Origin: Streptomyces gilvus
Lineage (GTDB): Bacteria > Actinomycetota > Actinomycetes > Streptomycetales > Streptomycetaceae
Assembly: GCF_022513565.1 (NCBI RefSeq)
Contig: NZ_JAKWBE010000003.1
Location: 124,001 to 188,000 of the forward strand
Length of the DNA: 64,000 bases
Reading direction: 5' to 3'
The notes under the pieces were generated by a model. That model searched no databases. It was not told the DNA's origin and saw only the letters and a list, made by a program, of their open reading frames with translations. The position numbers and the translations under genes are program-made. This document shows, piece by piece, positions 24,975 through 34,273 of this stretch (position 1 is the first letter of the stretch; every line of letters starts with the position of its first letter).

Positions 24975-25841
24975 ATGACTACGGCCGTGGCCGCCCCGTT
25001 CCGTTTCTTCCCCTTGCAGGTCGTACGGACGAGGCGGCTCGGCCCGTCCCTGGTCCGGGTCACCTTCGCCGGTGACGACCTGCGGTACTTCCTCTCGGAG
25101 GGACGCGACCAGTCGCTGTCCCTCTTCCTCCCCCACCCCGGGCAGAGCGAGCCCGCCATCCCCTACCAGCTGGGGGACGGCTGGTGGCAGGCGTGGCGTG
25201 AACTCCCGGACGACGTACGGGCGGTGATGCGCTCGTACACCCTGCGGAGCCTGCGCCGCGATCCCGACGAGATCGACGTCGACTTCGTGCTGCACACCCC
25301 GGCCGGGCCCGCGTCCGCCTGGGCCGCGCGCGCCGCCGCCGGTGACCGCGTCGTGCTGCTCGGCCCGGCGGTCGCGGACAACCGCGCGATCCGCTTCCGC
25401 CCGCCCGAGGACACCGACCTGACGCTGATCTGGGGCGACGAGACCGCCCTGCCCGCCGTGTCGGCGATCCTCGAGTCCCTGCCGGCCGGCGCCCGCGCCC
25501 GCGTCTGGCTGGAGGTGCGCGACGCCGGGAACATCCAGGACCTGGCGACCGAGGCGGACGCGGAGATCACCTGGCTGGTCCGGGACACGGACGGCGTCGA
25601 GGTCCCCCACTGCCCCAAGGGCGTGGGAGGTGCCCCCACCCCCATGGCCCTCGACGCCCTGCGCGCCGCTCGACTCCCCGCCGCCGAACGGCCGTACGTG
25701 TGGATCGCGGGCGAGTCGGGGTGCGTGAAGCAGCTGCGCCGGCACTTCGTCGGGGAACGCGGGATCGACCGCCGGCGGGTCACCTTCGTCGGTTACTGGC
25801 GCCAGGGCCTGAGCGAGGAGCAACTGCGCGAGCGGGAGTGA
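24975..25841 (+). CDS. desF: Siderophore-interacting ferric reductase DesF
   Basis: The 288-residue protein is a siderophore-interacting protein: a FAD-binding barrel (RSYTLRSLRRDPDEIDVDFVLH) and an NAD(P)H-type domain (LIWGDETALPAVSAILESLPAG, VWIAGESGCVKQLRRHF). It releases iron from ferrioxamine by reduction in the cytoplasm. It starts one base after the desE stop. Residues about 216-223 (KGVGGAPT) are encoded by a short GC palindrome of the kind usually found between Streptomyces genes, so a repeat seems to have been accepted in frame. Confidence 0.92.
   Translation: MTTAVAAPFRFFPLQVVRTRRLGPSLVRVTFAGDDLRYFLSEGRDQSLSLFLPHPGQSEPAIPYQLGDGWWQAWRELPDDVRAVMRSYTLRSLRRDPDEIDVDFVLHTPAGPASAWAARAAAGDRVVLLGPAVADNRAIRFRPPEDTDLTLIWGDETALPAVSAILESLPAGARARVWLEVRDAGNIQDLATEADAEITWLVRDTDGVEVPHCPKGVGGAPTPMALDALRAARLPAAERPYVWIAGESGCVKQLRRHFVGERGIDRRRVTFVGYWRQGLSEEQLRERE
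25623..25639. repeat. Short palindromic repeat inside desF
   Basis: GTGGG (25623-25627) and CCCAC (25635-25639) enclose AGGTGCC. The unit GTGGGAGGTGCCCCCA is familiar as a dispersed Streptomyces intergenic repeat. Here it is read in frame without a stop. Confidence 0.5.
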
Positions 25842-25876
25842 CGGCGGTCACGGAAGGGGCAGGATTAAGGGATGTG

Positions 25877-25901
25877 AACTTAGGTTAGGCTAACCTAAGT
25901 T
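25877..25901. promoter_or_regulatory. Iron box before desABCD
   Basis: The core TTAGGTTAGGCTAACCTAA (25880-25898) is the ideal 19-base iron box, and the symmetry extends three more bases each side. It lies about 70 bases upstream of desA. Its longer symmetry suggests tighter control of synthesis than of uptake. Confidence 0.93.
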
Positions 25902-25971
25902 TGACCTTGAAGTCGTGACCCCACCGCCTTCACCCACCCCGCACGGACCGTCCCCACCGGAGGACCCCCAC

Positions 25972-27414
25972 ATGCGCTCGCACCTGCTCAATGACCTGAC
26001 CGCGGAGCACTACCGCCGCTCCGTGACCGAAGGAGTAGAGCGGGTGGCGGCCAAACTCGCCACCACCGACCGTCCGTTCACCGGTGTCACCGTCGACGCC
26101 CTCGCGCCCCGGATCGACGCCATCGACCTGGACCGGCCGCTGAGCGACACCGGCCTGGCCCTGGACGAGCTGGAGGACGTCTACCTCCGCGACGCGGTCT
26201 ACTTCCACCACCCCCGCTACCTCGCCCACCTCAACTGCCCGGTCGTCATCCCGGCCGTGCTCGGCGAGGCCGTCCTGTCGGCCGTCAACTCCTCCCTCGA
26301 CACCTGGGACCAGTCGGCCGGCGGCACCCTCATCGAACGCAGGCTCATCGACTGGACCGCCGAACGCATCGGCCTCGGCACGGCCGCCGACGGCGTGTTC
26401 ACCTCCGGCGGCACCCAGTCCAACCTCCAGGCGCTGCTGCTGGCGAGGGAGGAGGCCAAGGGCGACTCCCTGGCCAAGCTGCGGATCTTCGCCTCCGAGG
26501 TCAGCCACTTCAGCGTGCAGAAGTCGGCGAAACTGCTCGGCCTCGGCGAGGAGTCGGTGGTCAGCGTCCCGGTCGACCACGACAAGCGCCTGCAGACCGT
26601 CGCCCTCGCCCGCGAGCTGGAGCGCTGCCGCCGCGACGGCCTTGTCCCCATGGCCGTCGTCGCCACCGCCGGCACCACCGACTTCGGCTCCATCGACCCG
26701 CTGCCCGAGATCGCCGAGCTGTGCGCCCAGTACGGCACCTGGCTCCACGTCGACGCTGCCTACGGCTGCGGACTGCTCGCCTCCCTGAAGTACCGGGACC
26801 GCCTCGCCGGCATCGAGCGCGCCGACTCCGTCACCGTCGACTACCACAAGTCCTTCTTCCAGCCGGTGAGTTCCTCCGCCGTGCTGGTGCGGGACGCGTC
26901 GACCCTGCGCCACGCCACCTACCACGCCGAGTACCTCAACCCCCACCGGATGGTGCGGGAACGCATCCCCAACCAGGTCGACAAGTCCCTGCAGACCACC
27001 CGCCGCTTCGACGCCCTCAAGCTGTGGATGACCCTGAGGGTCATGGGCGCCGACGGCATCGGCGAACTCTTCGACGAGGTCTGCGATCTGGCGGAGGAGG
27101 GCTGGCAGTGCCTCGCGGCCGACCCCCGCTTCGACGTCGTCGTCCGCCCGAGCCTGTCCACCCTGGTCTTCCGCTACATCCCCGCCGCCGTCACCGACCC
27201 CGCCGAGATCGACCGCGCCAACCTCCACGCCCGCAAGGCCCTGTTCGCCTCTGGGGACGCGGTGGTCGCGGGCACCAAGGTGGGCGGCCGCCACTACCTG
27301 AAGTTCACCCTGCTCAACCCCGAGACACAGGCGTCCGACATCGCCGCCGTCCTCGACCTGATCGCCGGCCACGCCGAGCAGTACCTGGGAGAGTCCCTTG
27401 ACCGCGCTTGCTGA
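25972..27414 (+). CDS. desA: Lysine decarboxylase DesA (desferrioxamine biosynthesis)
   Basis: This 480-residue PLP enzyme of the group II decarboxylase family makes cadaverine from lysine, the first step of desferrioxamine synthesis. It shows [28 protein letters not shown] (the Asp that contacts the PLP ring) and [10 protein letters not shown] with PLP-lysine K293. ATG 25972 follows CCGGAGGAC. It heads the desABCD operon behind the stronger iron box. Confidence 0.95.
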   Translation: MRSHLLNDLTAEHYRRSVTEGVERVAAKLATTDRPFTGVTVDALAPRIDAIDLDRPLSDTGLALDELEDVYLRDAVYFHHPRYLAHLNCPVVIPAVLGEAVLSAVNSSLDTWDQSAGGTLIERRLIDWTAERIGLGTAADGVFTSGGTQSNLQALLLAREEAKGDSLAKLRIFASEVSHFSVQKSAKLLGLGEESVVSVPVDHDKRLQTVALARELERCRRDGLVPMAVVATAGTTDFGSIDPLPEIAELCAQYGTWLHVDAAYGCGLLASLKYRDRLAGIERADSVTVDYHKSFFQPVSSSAVLVRDASTLRHATYHAEYLNPHRMVRERIPNQVDKSLQTTRRFDALKLWMTLRVMGADGIGELFDEVCDLAEEGWQCLAADPRFDVVVRPSLSTLVFRYIPAAVTDPAEIDRANLHARKALFASGDAVVAGTKVGGRHYLKFTLLNPETQASDIAAVLDLIAGHAEQYLGESLDRAC

Positions 27415-28675
27415 AACCGCCCCGCGCACCCACGACTTCGTGGGCATCGGCCTCGGCCCCTTCAACCTGGGCCTGGCCTGTCTGACCGAGCCCGTCGCCG
27501 AACTCGACGGCGTCTTCCTGGAGTCGAAGCCCGACTTCGAGTGGCACGCGGGCATGTTCCTGGACGGCGCCCACCTCCAGACGCCCTTCATGTCGGACCT
27601 GGTCACCCTCGCCGACCCGACCTCCCCGTACTCCTTCCTCAACTACCTCAAGGAGAAGGGGCGGCTGTACTCGTTCTACATCCGGGAGAACTTCTACCCG
27701 CTGCGGGTCGAGTACGACGACTACTGCCGCTGGGCCGCGAGCAAGCTGAGCAGCGTCCGCTTCGACACGACCGTGAGCGAGGTGACGTACGAGGACGGCC
27801 ACTACCTCGTGCGCACGAAGACCGGCGGCAGCTTCCGCGCGCGCCATCTGGTCCTCGGCACGGGCACCTCACCGCACCACCCCGAGGCCGTGCGCGGACT
27901 GGGCGGCGACTTCATCCACAACTCCCGCTACGTCCAGCACAGAAGCGAGCTGGTGAAGAAGGAGTCGATCACGATCGTCGGCTCGGGCCAGTCCGCCGCC
28001 GAGATCTACCACGACCTGCTCAGCGAGATCGACGTCCACGGCTACCGGCTGAACTGGGTGACGCGCTCCCCCCGCTTCTTCCCTCTCGAATACACCAAAC
28101 TCACGCTGGAGATGACCTCCCCGGAGTACGTCGACTACTACCACCGGCTGCCGGAGGCCACCCGCTACCGGCTCACCGAGCAGCAGAAGGGCCTGTTCAA
28201 GGGCATCGACGGCGATCTGATCAACGACATCTTCGACCTGCTCTACCAGAAGAACCTCGGCGGCCCGGTCCCCACCCGTCTGCTCACCAACTCCTGCCTG
28301 ACCGGCGCCCGTTGGGAGGACGGCACCTACACCCTCGCCTTCCGTCAGGAGGAGCAGGAGAAGGACTTCGAGATCGAGTCGGAGGGTCTGGTCCTGGCGA
28401 CCGGCTACCGCTACACCGAGCCGGAGTTCCTGGCCCCGATCAGGGACCGCCTGCGCTACGACTCGCACGGCAACTTCGACGTCGCCCGCAACTACGCCAT
28501 CGACGTCACGGGCCGGGGCGTCTTCCTGCAGAACGCCGGCGTCCACACCCACAGCATCACCAGCCCCGACCTGGGCATGGGCGCCTACCGCAACAGCTAC
28601 ATCATCCGTGAGCTGCTCGGCGCCGAGTACTACCCGGTCGAGAAGACGATCGCGTTCCAGGAGTTCGCCGCATGA
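27398..28675 (+). CDS. desB: Cadaverine N-monooxygenase DesB
   Basis: The 425-residue flavin N-hydroxylase has the FAD motif [14 protein letters not shown] near residue 18, an NADPH motif [12 protein letters not shown] near 192, and the C-terminal [12 protein letters not shown] block of the lysine/ornithine monooxygenase family. It hydroxylates cadaverine. The start is a rare TTG at 27398 with GGGAGAG five bases upstream; it overlaps the desA end by 17 bases, which probably limits initiation to coupled ribosomes. Confidence 0.94.
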   Translation: MTALAETAPRTHDFVGIGLGPFNLGLACLTEPVAELDGVFLESKPDFEWHAGMFLDGAHLQTPFMSDLVTLADPTSPYSFLNYLKEKGRLYSFYIRENFYPLRVEYDDYCRWAASKLSSVRFDTTVSEVTYEDGHYLVRTKTGGSFRARHLVLGTGTSPHHPEAVRGLGGDFIHNSRYVQHRSELVKKESITIVGSGQSAAEIYHDLLSEIDVHGYRLNWVTRSPRFFPLEYTKLTLEMTSPEYVDYYHRLPEATRYRLTEQQKGLFKGIDGDLINDIFDLLYQKNLGGPVPTRLLTNSCLTGARWEDGTYTLAFRQEEQEKDFEIESEGLVLATGYRYTEPEFLAPIRDRLRYDSHGNFDVARNYAIDVTGRGVFLQNAGVHTHSITSPDLGMGAYRNSYIIRELLGAEYYPVEKTIAFQEFAA

Positions 28676-29214
28676 ACACCCAGACAGCCGCCTTCACCTT
28701 CCGCCCCCTCGACCCCCTCAAGGACGCCGAACTGCTCCACCCCTGGGTCACCCACCCCAAGGCCGCGTTCTGGATGATGCAGGACGCCAGGCTGGAGGAC
28801 GTCGAGCGCGCCTACATGGACATCGCGGCCGACGAGCACCACCACGCGCTGCTCGGCCTGGACCGGGCCGGCGAACCGGCCTTCCTGATGGAGAAGTACG
28901 ACCCCGCCCACCGCGAACTCGTCGGACTGTACGAGCCGTTGCCCGGAGACATCGGCATGCACTTCCTCACCCCGCCGACCGACACGCCCGTGCACGGCTT
29001 CACCCGCGCCGTCATCACCGCCGTCATGGCGCACCTCTTCGAGGACCCGGCGGTCGACCGCGTCGTCGTCGAGCCGGACGTCTCCAACACGGCCGTCCAC
29101 GCGCTCAACGCGGCCGTCGGGTTCGTGCCCGAGCGGGAGATACAGAAGCCGGAGAAGAACGCGTTGCTGAGCTTCTGCACCCGCGAGCAGTTCGAGAAGG
29201 CGGTGCTCGTATGA
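28672..29214 (+). CDS. desC: Hydroxycadaverine acyltransferase DesC
   Basis: The 180-residue protein is a GNAT-type acyltransferase of the siderophore family: [17 protein letters not shown] at the start, [10 protein letters not shown] in the middle, and [19 protein letters not shown] near the end (acyl-CoA-binding region). It adds succinyl or acetyl from CoA to N-hydroxycadaverine. Its ATG overlaps the desB stop (ATGA), as expected in this operon. Confidence 0.94.
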   Translation: MNTQTAAFTFRPLDPLKDAELLHPWVTHPKAAFWMMQDARLEDVERAYMDIAADEHHHALLGLDRAGEPAFLMEKYDPAHRELVGLYEPLPGDIGMHFLTPPTDTPVHGFTRAVITAVMAHLFEDPAVDRVVVEPDVSNTAVHALNAAVGFVPEREIQKPEKNALLSFCTREQFEKAVLV

Positions 29215-30980
29215 CCCTCGCCGACGCCGTCGCCCACCTCTCCCCCGAGCGCTGGGCGCAGGCCAACCGCCTGCTGCTGCGCAAGGCGCTCGCCGAGTTC
29301 GCGCACGAGCGGCTGATCACGCCGGAGCGGGACGGGGACGCGTACGTCGTCCGCAGCGACGACGGCCTCACCCGCTACCGCTTCACCGCCACCCGCCGCG
29401 CCCTCGACCACTGGCAGGTCGACGCCGGCTCCATCACCCGGCACCGGGACGGCGGTGAACTCCCGCTCGCCGCCCTGGACTTCTTCATCGAGCTGAAGGA
29501 CTCCCTCGGCCTGAGCGACGAGATCCTGCCGGTCTACCTGGAGGAGATCTCCTCCACCCTCTCCGGCACCTGCTACAAGCTCACCAAACCGCGGATCCCG
29601 GTCGCCGAGCTGGCCCGCTCCGGCTTCCAGGCGATCGAGACCGGCATGACCGAGGGCCACCCCTGCTTCGTCGCCAACAACGGCCGGCTCGGCTTCGGCG
29701 TCCACGAGTACCTGTCGTACGCGCCCGAGACCGCGAACCCGGTTCGGCTCGTCTGGCTGGCGGCCCACCGCTCGCGCGCCGCGTTCACGGCGGGCGTCGG
29801 GATCGAGTACGAGTCCTTCGTACGGGACGAGCTGGGCGCGGCGACCGTCGAGCGCTTCGAGGGCGTCCTGCGCGACCAGGGCCTCGACCCGGCGGACTAT
29901 CTCCTCATCCCCGTGCACCCGTGGCAGTGGTGGAACAAGCTCACCGTCACCTTCGCCGCCGAGGTCGCCCGCCGCCACCTGGTGTGCCTCGGCGAGGGCG
30001 ATGACGAGTACCTGGCCCAGCAGTCCATCCGGACCTTCTTCAACACCTCCCACCCCGAGAAGCACTATGTGAAGACCGCCCTGTCGGTCCTCAACATGGG
30101 CTTCATGCGCGGTCTTTCGGCCGCGTACATGGAGGCGACCCCGGCCATCAACGACTGGCTGGCCCAGCTGATCGAGGGCGACCCGGTGCTCAAGTCGACC
30201 GGGCTGAGCATCATCCGCGAGCGGGCCGCCGTCGGCTACCGGCACCTGGAGTACGAGAAGGCGACCGACCGCTACTCGCCGTACCGCAAGATGCTCGCGG
30301 CGCTGTGGCGGGAGAGCCCGGTGGCCTCCCTCCGGGACGGCGAGTCCCTCGCGACCATGGCCTGTCTCCTCCACGTCGACCACGAGGGCGCCGGTTTCGC
30401 GGGCGCGCTGATCGAGCGGTCGGCTCTCGCGCCGACGGAGTGGCTGCGGCGCTATCTGCGGGCGTACTACACCCCGCTGCTGCACAGCTTCTACGCCTAC
30501 GACCTGGTCTACATGCCGCACGGCGAGAACGTGATCCTCGTCCTGAAGGACGGGATCGTGCAGCGCGCGATCTACAAGGACATAGCCGAGGAGATCGCGG
30601 TGATGGACCCGGACGCGGTGCTGCCGCCGACGGTCGAGCGGCTGCGGGTCGACGTCCCCGAGGACAAGAAGCTCCTCTCTGTCTTCACGGACGTCTTCGA
30701 CTGCTTCTTCCGCTTCCTCGCGGCCGGCCTCGCCACCGAGGGGATCCTGGAGGAGGACGACTTCTGGCGGACGGTCGCGGAGGTCACCCGCGAGTACCAG
30801 GAGTCGGTGCCGGAACTCGCCGAGAAGTTCGAGCGGTACGACCTGTTCGCCCCCGAGTTCGCCCTGTCCTGCCTCAACCGGCTCCAGCTGCGCGACAACC
30901 GGCAGATGGTGGACCTCGCCGACCCCTCCGGCGCGCTCCAGCTCGTCGGCAACCTCAAGAACCCGATCGCCGGGTTCTGA
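29211..30980 (+). CDS. desD: Desferrioxamine synthetase DesD (NIS synthetase)
   Basis: The 589-residue protein is an IucA/IucC-type siderophore synthetase. Visible family motifs include GHPCFVANNGRLGFG (ATP-binding), the IPVHPWQW block, SIRTFFNTSHPEKHYVKTALSVLNMGFMRG and the C-terminal HGENVILVLKDG. It joins and cyclises three hydroxy-succinyl-cadaverine units with ATP to give desferrioxamine E or B. Its ATG overlaps desC (ATGA) and the operon ends 9 bases later at a strong hairpin. Confidence 0.96.
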   Translation: MTLADAVAHLSPERWAQANRLLLRKALAEFAHERLITPERDGDAYVVRSDDGLTRYRFTATRRALDHWQVDAGSITRHRDGGELPLAALDFFIELKDSLGLSDEILPVYLEEISSTLSGTCYKLTKPRIPVAELARSGFQAIETGMTEGHPCFVANNGRLGFGVHEYLSYAPETANPVRLVWLAAHRSRAAFTAGVGIEYESFVRDELGAATVERFEGVLRDQGLDPADYLLIPVHPWQWWNKLTVTFAAEVARRHLVCLGEGDDEYLAQQSIRTFFNTSHPEKHYVKTALSVLNMGFMRGLSAAYMEATPAINDWLAQLIEGDPVLKSTGLSIIRERAAVGYRHLEYEKATDRYSPYRKMLAALWRESPVASLRDGESLATMACLLHVDHEGAGFAGALIERSALAPTEWLRRYLRAYYTPLLHSFYAYDLVYMPHGENVILVLKDGIVQRAIYKDIAEEIAVMDPDAVLPPTVERLRVDVPEDKKLLSVFTDVFDCFFRFLAAGLATEGILEEDDFWRTVAEVTREYQESVPELAEKFERYDLFAPEFALSCLNRLQLRDNRQMVDLADPSGALQLVGNLKNPIAGF

Positions 30981-30988
30981 CCGGGACC

Positions 30989-31029
30989 GGACGGGCACCC
31001 CGGAGTACGGTCCTCCGGGGTGCCCGTCC
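30989..31029 (+). terminator. Terminator of desABCD
   Basis: A perfect 17-base-pair stem (30989-31005 with 31013-31029) closes a 7-base loop right after the desD stop. There is no T-run. Confidence 0.85.
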
Positions 31030-31055
31030 ACACATCCGAACAAATGGCCCCCCAG

Positions 31056-31133
31056 TTCCTTGAGGTGGATGCGGCCCACACCTCGCAGCGCTGTCCGCGC
31101 TGTGGCCACACCGAGCGGGCCGACCGGCCCGAC
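31056..31133 (+). pseudogene. tnpB zinc-ribbon fragment
   Basis: A short frame reads FLEVDAAHTSQRC, PRCGHTE and RADRP, which is the start of the C-terminal zinc ribbon of IS605 TnpB (usual form VDPxxTSQxCxxCGxxxxxNR). The second CxxC pair and the rest of the gene are missing. Starts upstream are not supported, so it is a relic. It lies beside the desD terminator and is independent of the N-terminal relic at 13.7 kb. Confidence 0.65.
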
Positions 31134-31314
31134 CCGCGTGGGTATTCGTCACCATGGCCGTCCTGCCACCGACCTGACCGGACGGCGGGAGATGCGACCC
31201 GTGACCGCCCTGTCGTAGGGGGCAGTCGGGAGCGCGACAAGGCGCGGACGAACGAGTGCGAGCTCGGCCCTTCGCCGCCGAGAAGGTGACCCAGAAGGAT
31301 GGCACGATGGCGTA

Positions 31315-32196
31315 GTGGCGGAAATCATCCAGAAGGACGGTACCTGGGCCTTCGACGGCGACGCCCTGCGGCTGACTCCCGGACGGGACCGCAACGTCAG
31401 TCTGCTGCGCCGCACACTGGGTGAACTCGTCGTCCCCCTGGGCGCGTTGGCCGGGATCTCGTTCGAGCAGGGCAAGAAGTCGGGGCGGCTCAGACTCCGG
31501 CTGCGCGACGGCGCCGACCCGCTGCTGCACGCCTCCGGCGGCCGCCTCACCGAGCCCAACGACCCCTACCAACTCCTCGTCGAGTCCGACCGCTACGGCG
31601 TCGCCGAGTACTTCACGGACGAGGTGCGCAGCGCCCTGCTGCTGGACGAGGTCCCCGCCGACCCGGTGAACGAGTATCTGCTGCCGGGCCCGTCCGTGCC
31701 GCTGTCGGTGTCCGCCGGGGACGGCACGGCGAGCTTCGACGGCGAGCGCGTACGACTGGAGTGGAACTGGAAGACGGAGGACGCCAAGGCCGCCGCCGGC
31801 AACCGCGTCCTGGCCCTCGGGGACGTCCTCGCCGTGGAGTGGCAGCCCGCGGTGGGCCTGGAGAACGGGCATCTGCGGTTCTCCGTGCGCGGCGGACAGA
31901 CGAAGGCGCCGGCCAAGTACGACCCCAACTCGGTGGAGCTGTGGGGCTTCAAGAAGGACCCGCTGATGGCGCTGGTCGCGGCGGCCGTGCAGGCCCGGCT
32001 GCCGCATCCGTCGGCGGCGGCCGTGCCGGACGCACCGCCCGCGCAGCCCAAGCGGCTCGGGCCCGCCGAGGAGCGCGAGCACGACCACGACGCGCTGCTG
32101 CGGCGGCTGCGGGAACTCGGCGAGCTGCACCGCACCGGGGTGCTCACGGACGAGGAGTTCCAGATGGCCAAACAGGCGATCCTCAAGCGCATGTAG
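31315..32196 (+). CDS. DUF4429 protein with C-terminal SHOCT-like domain
   Basis: The 293-residue protein has two similar beta-rich modules, about residues 5-105 and 125-215 (each with a DGxxxRLxP or DGERVRLEW start and a PLG or LGD turn), which matches DUF4429. The last 35 residues (LLRRLRELGELHRTGVLTDEEFQMAKQAILKRM) are a clear SHOCT helix pair. The start is GTG 31315 with no near Shine-Dalgarno, so a leaderless message is likely. Function is unknown; SHOCT tails often mediate oligomer or membrane contacts. Confidence 0.8.
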   Translation: MAEIIQKDGTWAFDGDALRLTPGRDRNVSLLRRTLGELVVPLGALAGISFEQGKKSGRLRLRLRDGADPLLHASGGRLTEPNDPYQLLVESDRYGVAEYFTDEVRSALLLDEVPADPVNEYLLPGPSVPLSVSAGDGTASFDGERVRLEWNWKTEDAKAAAGNRVLALGDVLAVEWQPAVGLENGHLRFSVRGGQTKAPAKYDPNSVELWGFKKDPLMALVAAAVQARLPHPSAAAVPDAPPAQPKRLGPAEEREHDHDALLRRLRELGELHRTGVLTDEEFQMAKQAILKRM

Positions 32197-32218
32197 CGCG
32201 ACGAGGACCGCCTGCCGG

Positions 32219-32244
32219 GTGTGCGCCCCGCCTTCCGGGCACAC
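32219..32244. terminator. Possible bidirectional terminator between convergent genes
   Basis: GTGTGC and GCACAC with inner C/G pairs form a modest hairpin in the 68-base gap between the DUF4429 gene and the converging phosphatase gene. Confidence 0.4.
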
Positions 32245-32264
32245 GGACTGCCGTGTGTCGGGCC

Positions 32265-33842
32265 CTACTTGGCCCGGCGTGCCACCGTGAAGTGGTCGAT
32301 GCGGTCGCCGGTCTCGGCGATGCCCGACACCTTCAGCCTGGCGTAGCGCCCCTTCGACGCGGGCTCGACGTCCACGCGCAGGAAGGAGTAGTTGAGGTAG
32401 CGCACCCGGGACCAGGCGACGGTCTCGTTGACCTTGCCGTCCTTGGTGTTGACGAAGGAGGCGACCGAGTCGACCTCGTTCAGGTGGCCCTCGTAGGAGT
32501 CCGGCGCGGTGAACGCGTACAGGCTGCGGCCGGCCGCGCCCGCCGTCACGTAGACGACGCCCTCGGTCTCGGGGTACGCGGTCTCGCCGATCGGGAGCTT
32601 CTTGACGACCTTGTTGCCCTTGATCACGTCGGTGCGCTCGTACTGGTGGTTGTGGCCGTTGATGACCAGGTCCACCGTGTACTTCTCGAACAGCGGCACC
32701 CACTCCTGGCGCACGCCCCCCTCCGAGGCGTGCGCGGTGGAGGTGCAGTAGGCGCAGTGGTGGAAGAACACGACGATGAAGTCGATGTCCTTCGACGCCC
32801 GGAACTTCTTCAGCTGCGCCTCGAACCATGTGGTCTGGGTGCCGCCGGAGATGCCGAGGTTGGCCGGGATCTCGAAGGAGACGTCGTTCGGGTCCAGCGA
32901 GATGACCGCGGTGTTGCCGTAGACGAAGGAGTAGACGCCCGGCAGGTGCGCCTTGTCCGGCCCGTTGTCGGGGAGCGTGAAGCGGGCCTCCTCGCCGCCG
33001 TAACCGTTGGGCGAGTACCAGGCCTCCATGTCGTGGTTGCCGTAACTCACCATCCACGGAACGGACTTGGCGACCGACTCGGTCTGCGCGAGGAACTGGT
33101 CCCAGACGCGGGAGTCGAAGCCGGTGTCGGCGGACTTGCCCTGGCCGGCCGGGTCGGCGTAGGCGATGTCGCCGGCGTGCAGGTGGAAGGAGGGGTTCTG
33201 GCCGAGGATCAGGCTGTCGTTGGCCAGGCCGTGGTAGCTGACGCCCTGGTCGCCGAAGGCCGTGAAGGTGAACGGCTTGCTGCGGTCGGGGGCGGTGGTG
33301 AAGGTGCCCAGGGTGCCGAGCAGGTGCGGCTCGGCCGGGTCGAAGCCCTGGTGGCCGACGCCGTAGTAGTAGGTGCGGCCCGGGCGCAGGTGGGTGAGCT
33401 TGGCGTGCACGTAGTACTGCGTGTGGTCGCCGCTCGCGCCGACGCCGGCCGGGGTGTAGAGGGTGCGGATCTCGGCTTCGATCTTGCGGGAGAGGTCCCA
33501 CGGGTGGGCGCCGACGCGGATGAAGGGCTTCTTCACCGCGACCGGGACCTGCCAGGAGACGGTCATCTCGGTGCTCGCGTCGTTGCCGAACGCGAGGTGC
33601 CGGCCGAACGGGGCGACGAGCGAGCCGTCGACGTACTCGGTCTGTGGGTGGCTCTGTGTGGGCGTGGCGGCCTGGGCGACCGCACCCGGCACGAACGCGC
33701 CACCGGCGACGGCGCCGATCGTGACGGCTCCGCCTCTCATCAGGTTGCGCCGCGAGAATCTCGCGCGCAGGTACTCGTGCTGCTCGGCCATGCTCATGCG
33801 CTCGGCCAGCTGCTCCGGTACTCCCATACGAGGTATGTCCAT
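32265..33842 (-). CDS. Tat-exported purple acid phosphatase-type metallophosphoesterase
   Basis: From ATG 33842 the protein has 525 residues. A Tat signal follows a 29-residue lead: SRRNLM at 30-35, then a hydrophobic stretch ending AQA near 58. A fibronectin-like N-terminal domain (to about 190) precedes the catalytic domain with the metal motifs FGDQG, GDIAYAD, YGNHD, VFFHHC and NGHNHQYER. These bind two metals and hydrolyse phosphate esters outside the cell. GTG starts further upstream are possible but not better. No neighbour points to the substrate; phosphate scavenging is a reasonable guess. Confidence 0.88.
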   Translation of the reverse strand: MDIPRMGVPEQLAERMSMAEQHEYLRARFSRRNLMRGGAVTIGAVAGGAFVPGAVAQAATPTQSHPQTEYVDGSLVAPFGRHLAFGNDASTEMTVSWQVPVAVKKPFIRVGAHPWDLSRKIEAEIRTLYTPAGVGASGDHTQYYVHAKLTHLRPGRTYYYGVGHQGFDPAEPHLLGTLGTFTTAPDRSKPFTFTAFGDQGVSYHGLANDSLILGQNPSFHLHAGDIAYADPAGQGKSADTGFDSRVWDQFLAQTESVAKSVPWMVSYGNHDMEAWYSPNGYGGEEARFTLPDNGPDKAHLPGVYSFVYGNTAVISLDPNDVSFEIPANLGISGGTQTTWFEAQLKKFRASKDIDFIVVFFHHCAYCTSTAHASEGGVRQEWVPLFEKYTVDLVINGHNHQYERTDVIKGNKVVKKLPIGETAYPETEGVVYVTAGAAGRSLYAFTAPDSYEGHLNEVDSVASFVNTKDGKVNETVAWSRVRYLNYSFLRVDVEPASKGRYARLKVSGIAETGDRIDHFTVARRAK

Positions 33843-34002
33843 GACGACTGAAACTCGTCCACACGAGCAACGGCCCACCAGACCCCGGATGGACAGATCG
33901 CAAACAGAGGTTCATGGGAACACCAAAGAACGCCTACAGCCGCTTGCCCGATATCGGGCAGGATTCTTGCGAAACTCTCTTTTGTCCCTCAGGATCTACC
34001 GG

Positions 34003-34260
34003 GTGCACGACGAACTTGTCGATCATCTGACGCGGTCCACGCCCCTGAGCCGGGGCGAGGCGCTGCGGGTGATCCAGGACGTGCTCGCCTACTTCGACGA
34101 GACGACCACCGAGTACGTCCGTCGCCGCCACCGCGAGCTGCAGGCCCAGGGCCTGGTGAACGCGGAGATCTTCGAACGGATCGAGGCGGACCTGAAATAC
34201 CGGGCGGTAGCGCCGCCGGAGCTTACGCTCAGGCAGTTGCGCCGCATCGTCTACGGCTGA
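34003..34260 (+). CDS. Small conserved helical protein upstream of glmS
   Basis: The 85-residue protein from GTG 34003 (AGGA eight bases before) is rich in charged helices: LVDHLTRSTPLSRGEALRVIQDVLAYF, then TTEYVRRRHRELQAQGL and a basic end LRQLRRIVYG. It has no membrane segment. It stops 13 bases before the glmS start, so the two are probably co-transcribed. I do not recognise a family; a regulatory or structural role linked to glucosamine supply is only a guess. Confidence 0.65.
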   Translation: MHDELVDHLTRSTPLSRGEALRVIQDVLAYFDETTTEYVRRRHRELQAQGLVNAEIFERIEADLKYRAVAPPELTLRQLRRIVYG

Positions 34261-34273
34261 GGGACTCATCTGT

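Noticed and set aside
28812..31109. 765-codon minus-strand frame across desC-desD
   Set aside because: Antisense shadow of desCD; the plus-strand proteins are unmistakable.
34200..34273. glmS ribozyme or riboswitch
   Set aside because: The space before glmS is only 13 bases after a coding gene, and no ribozyme core is visible.
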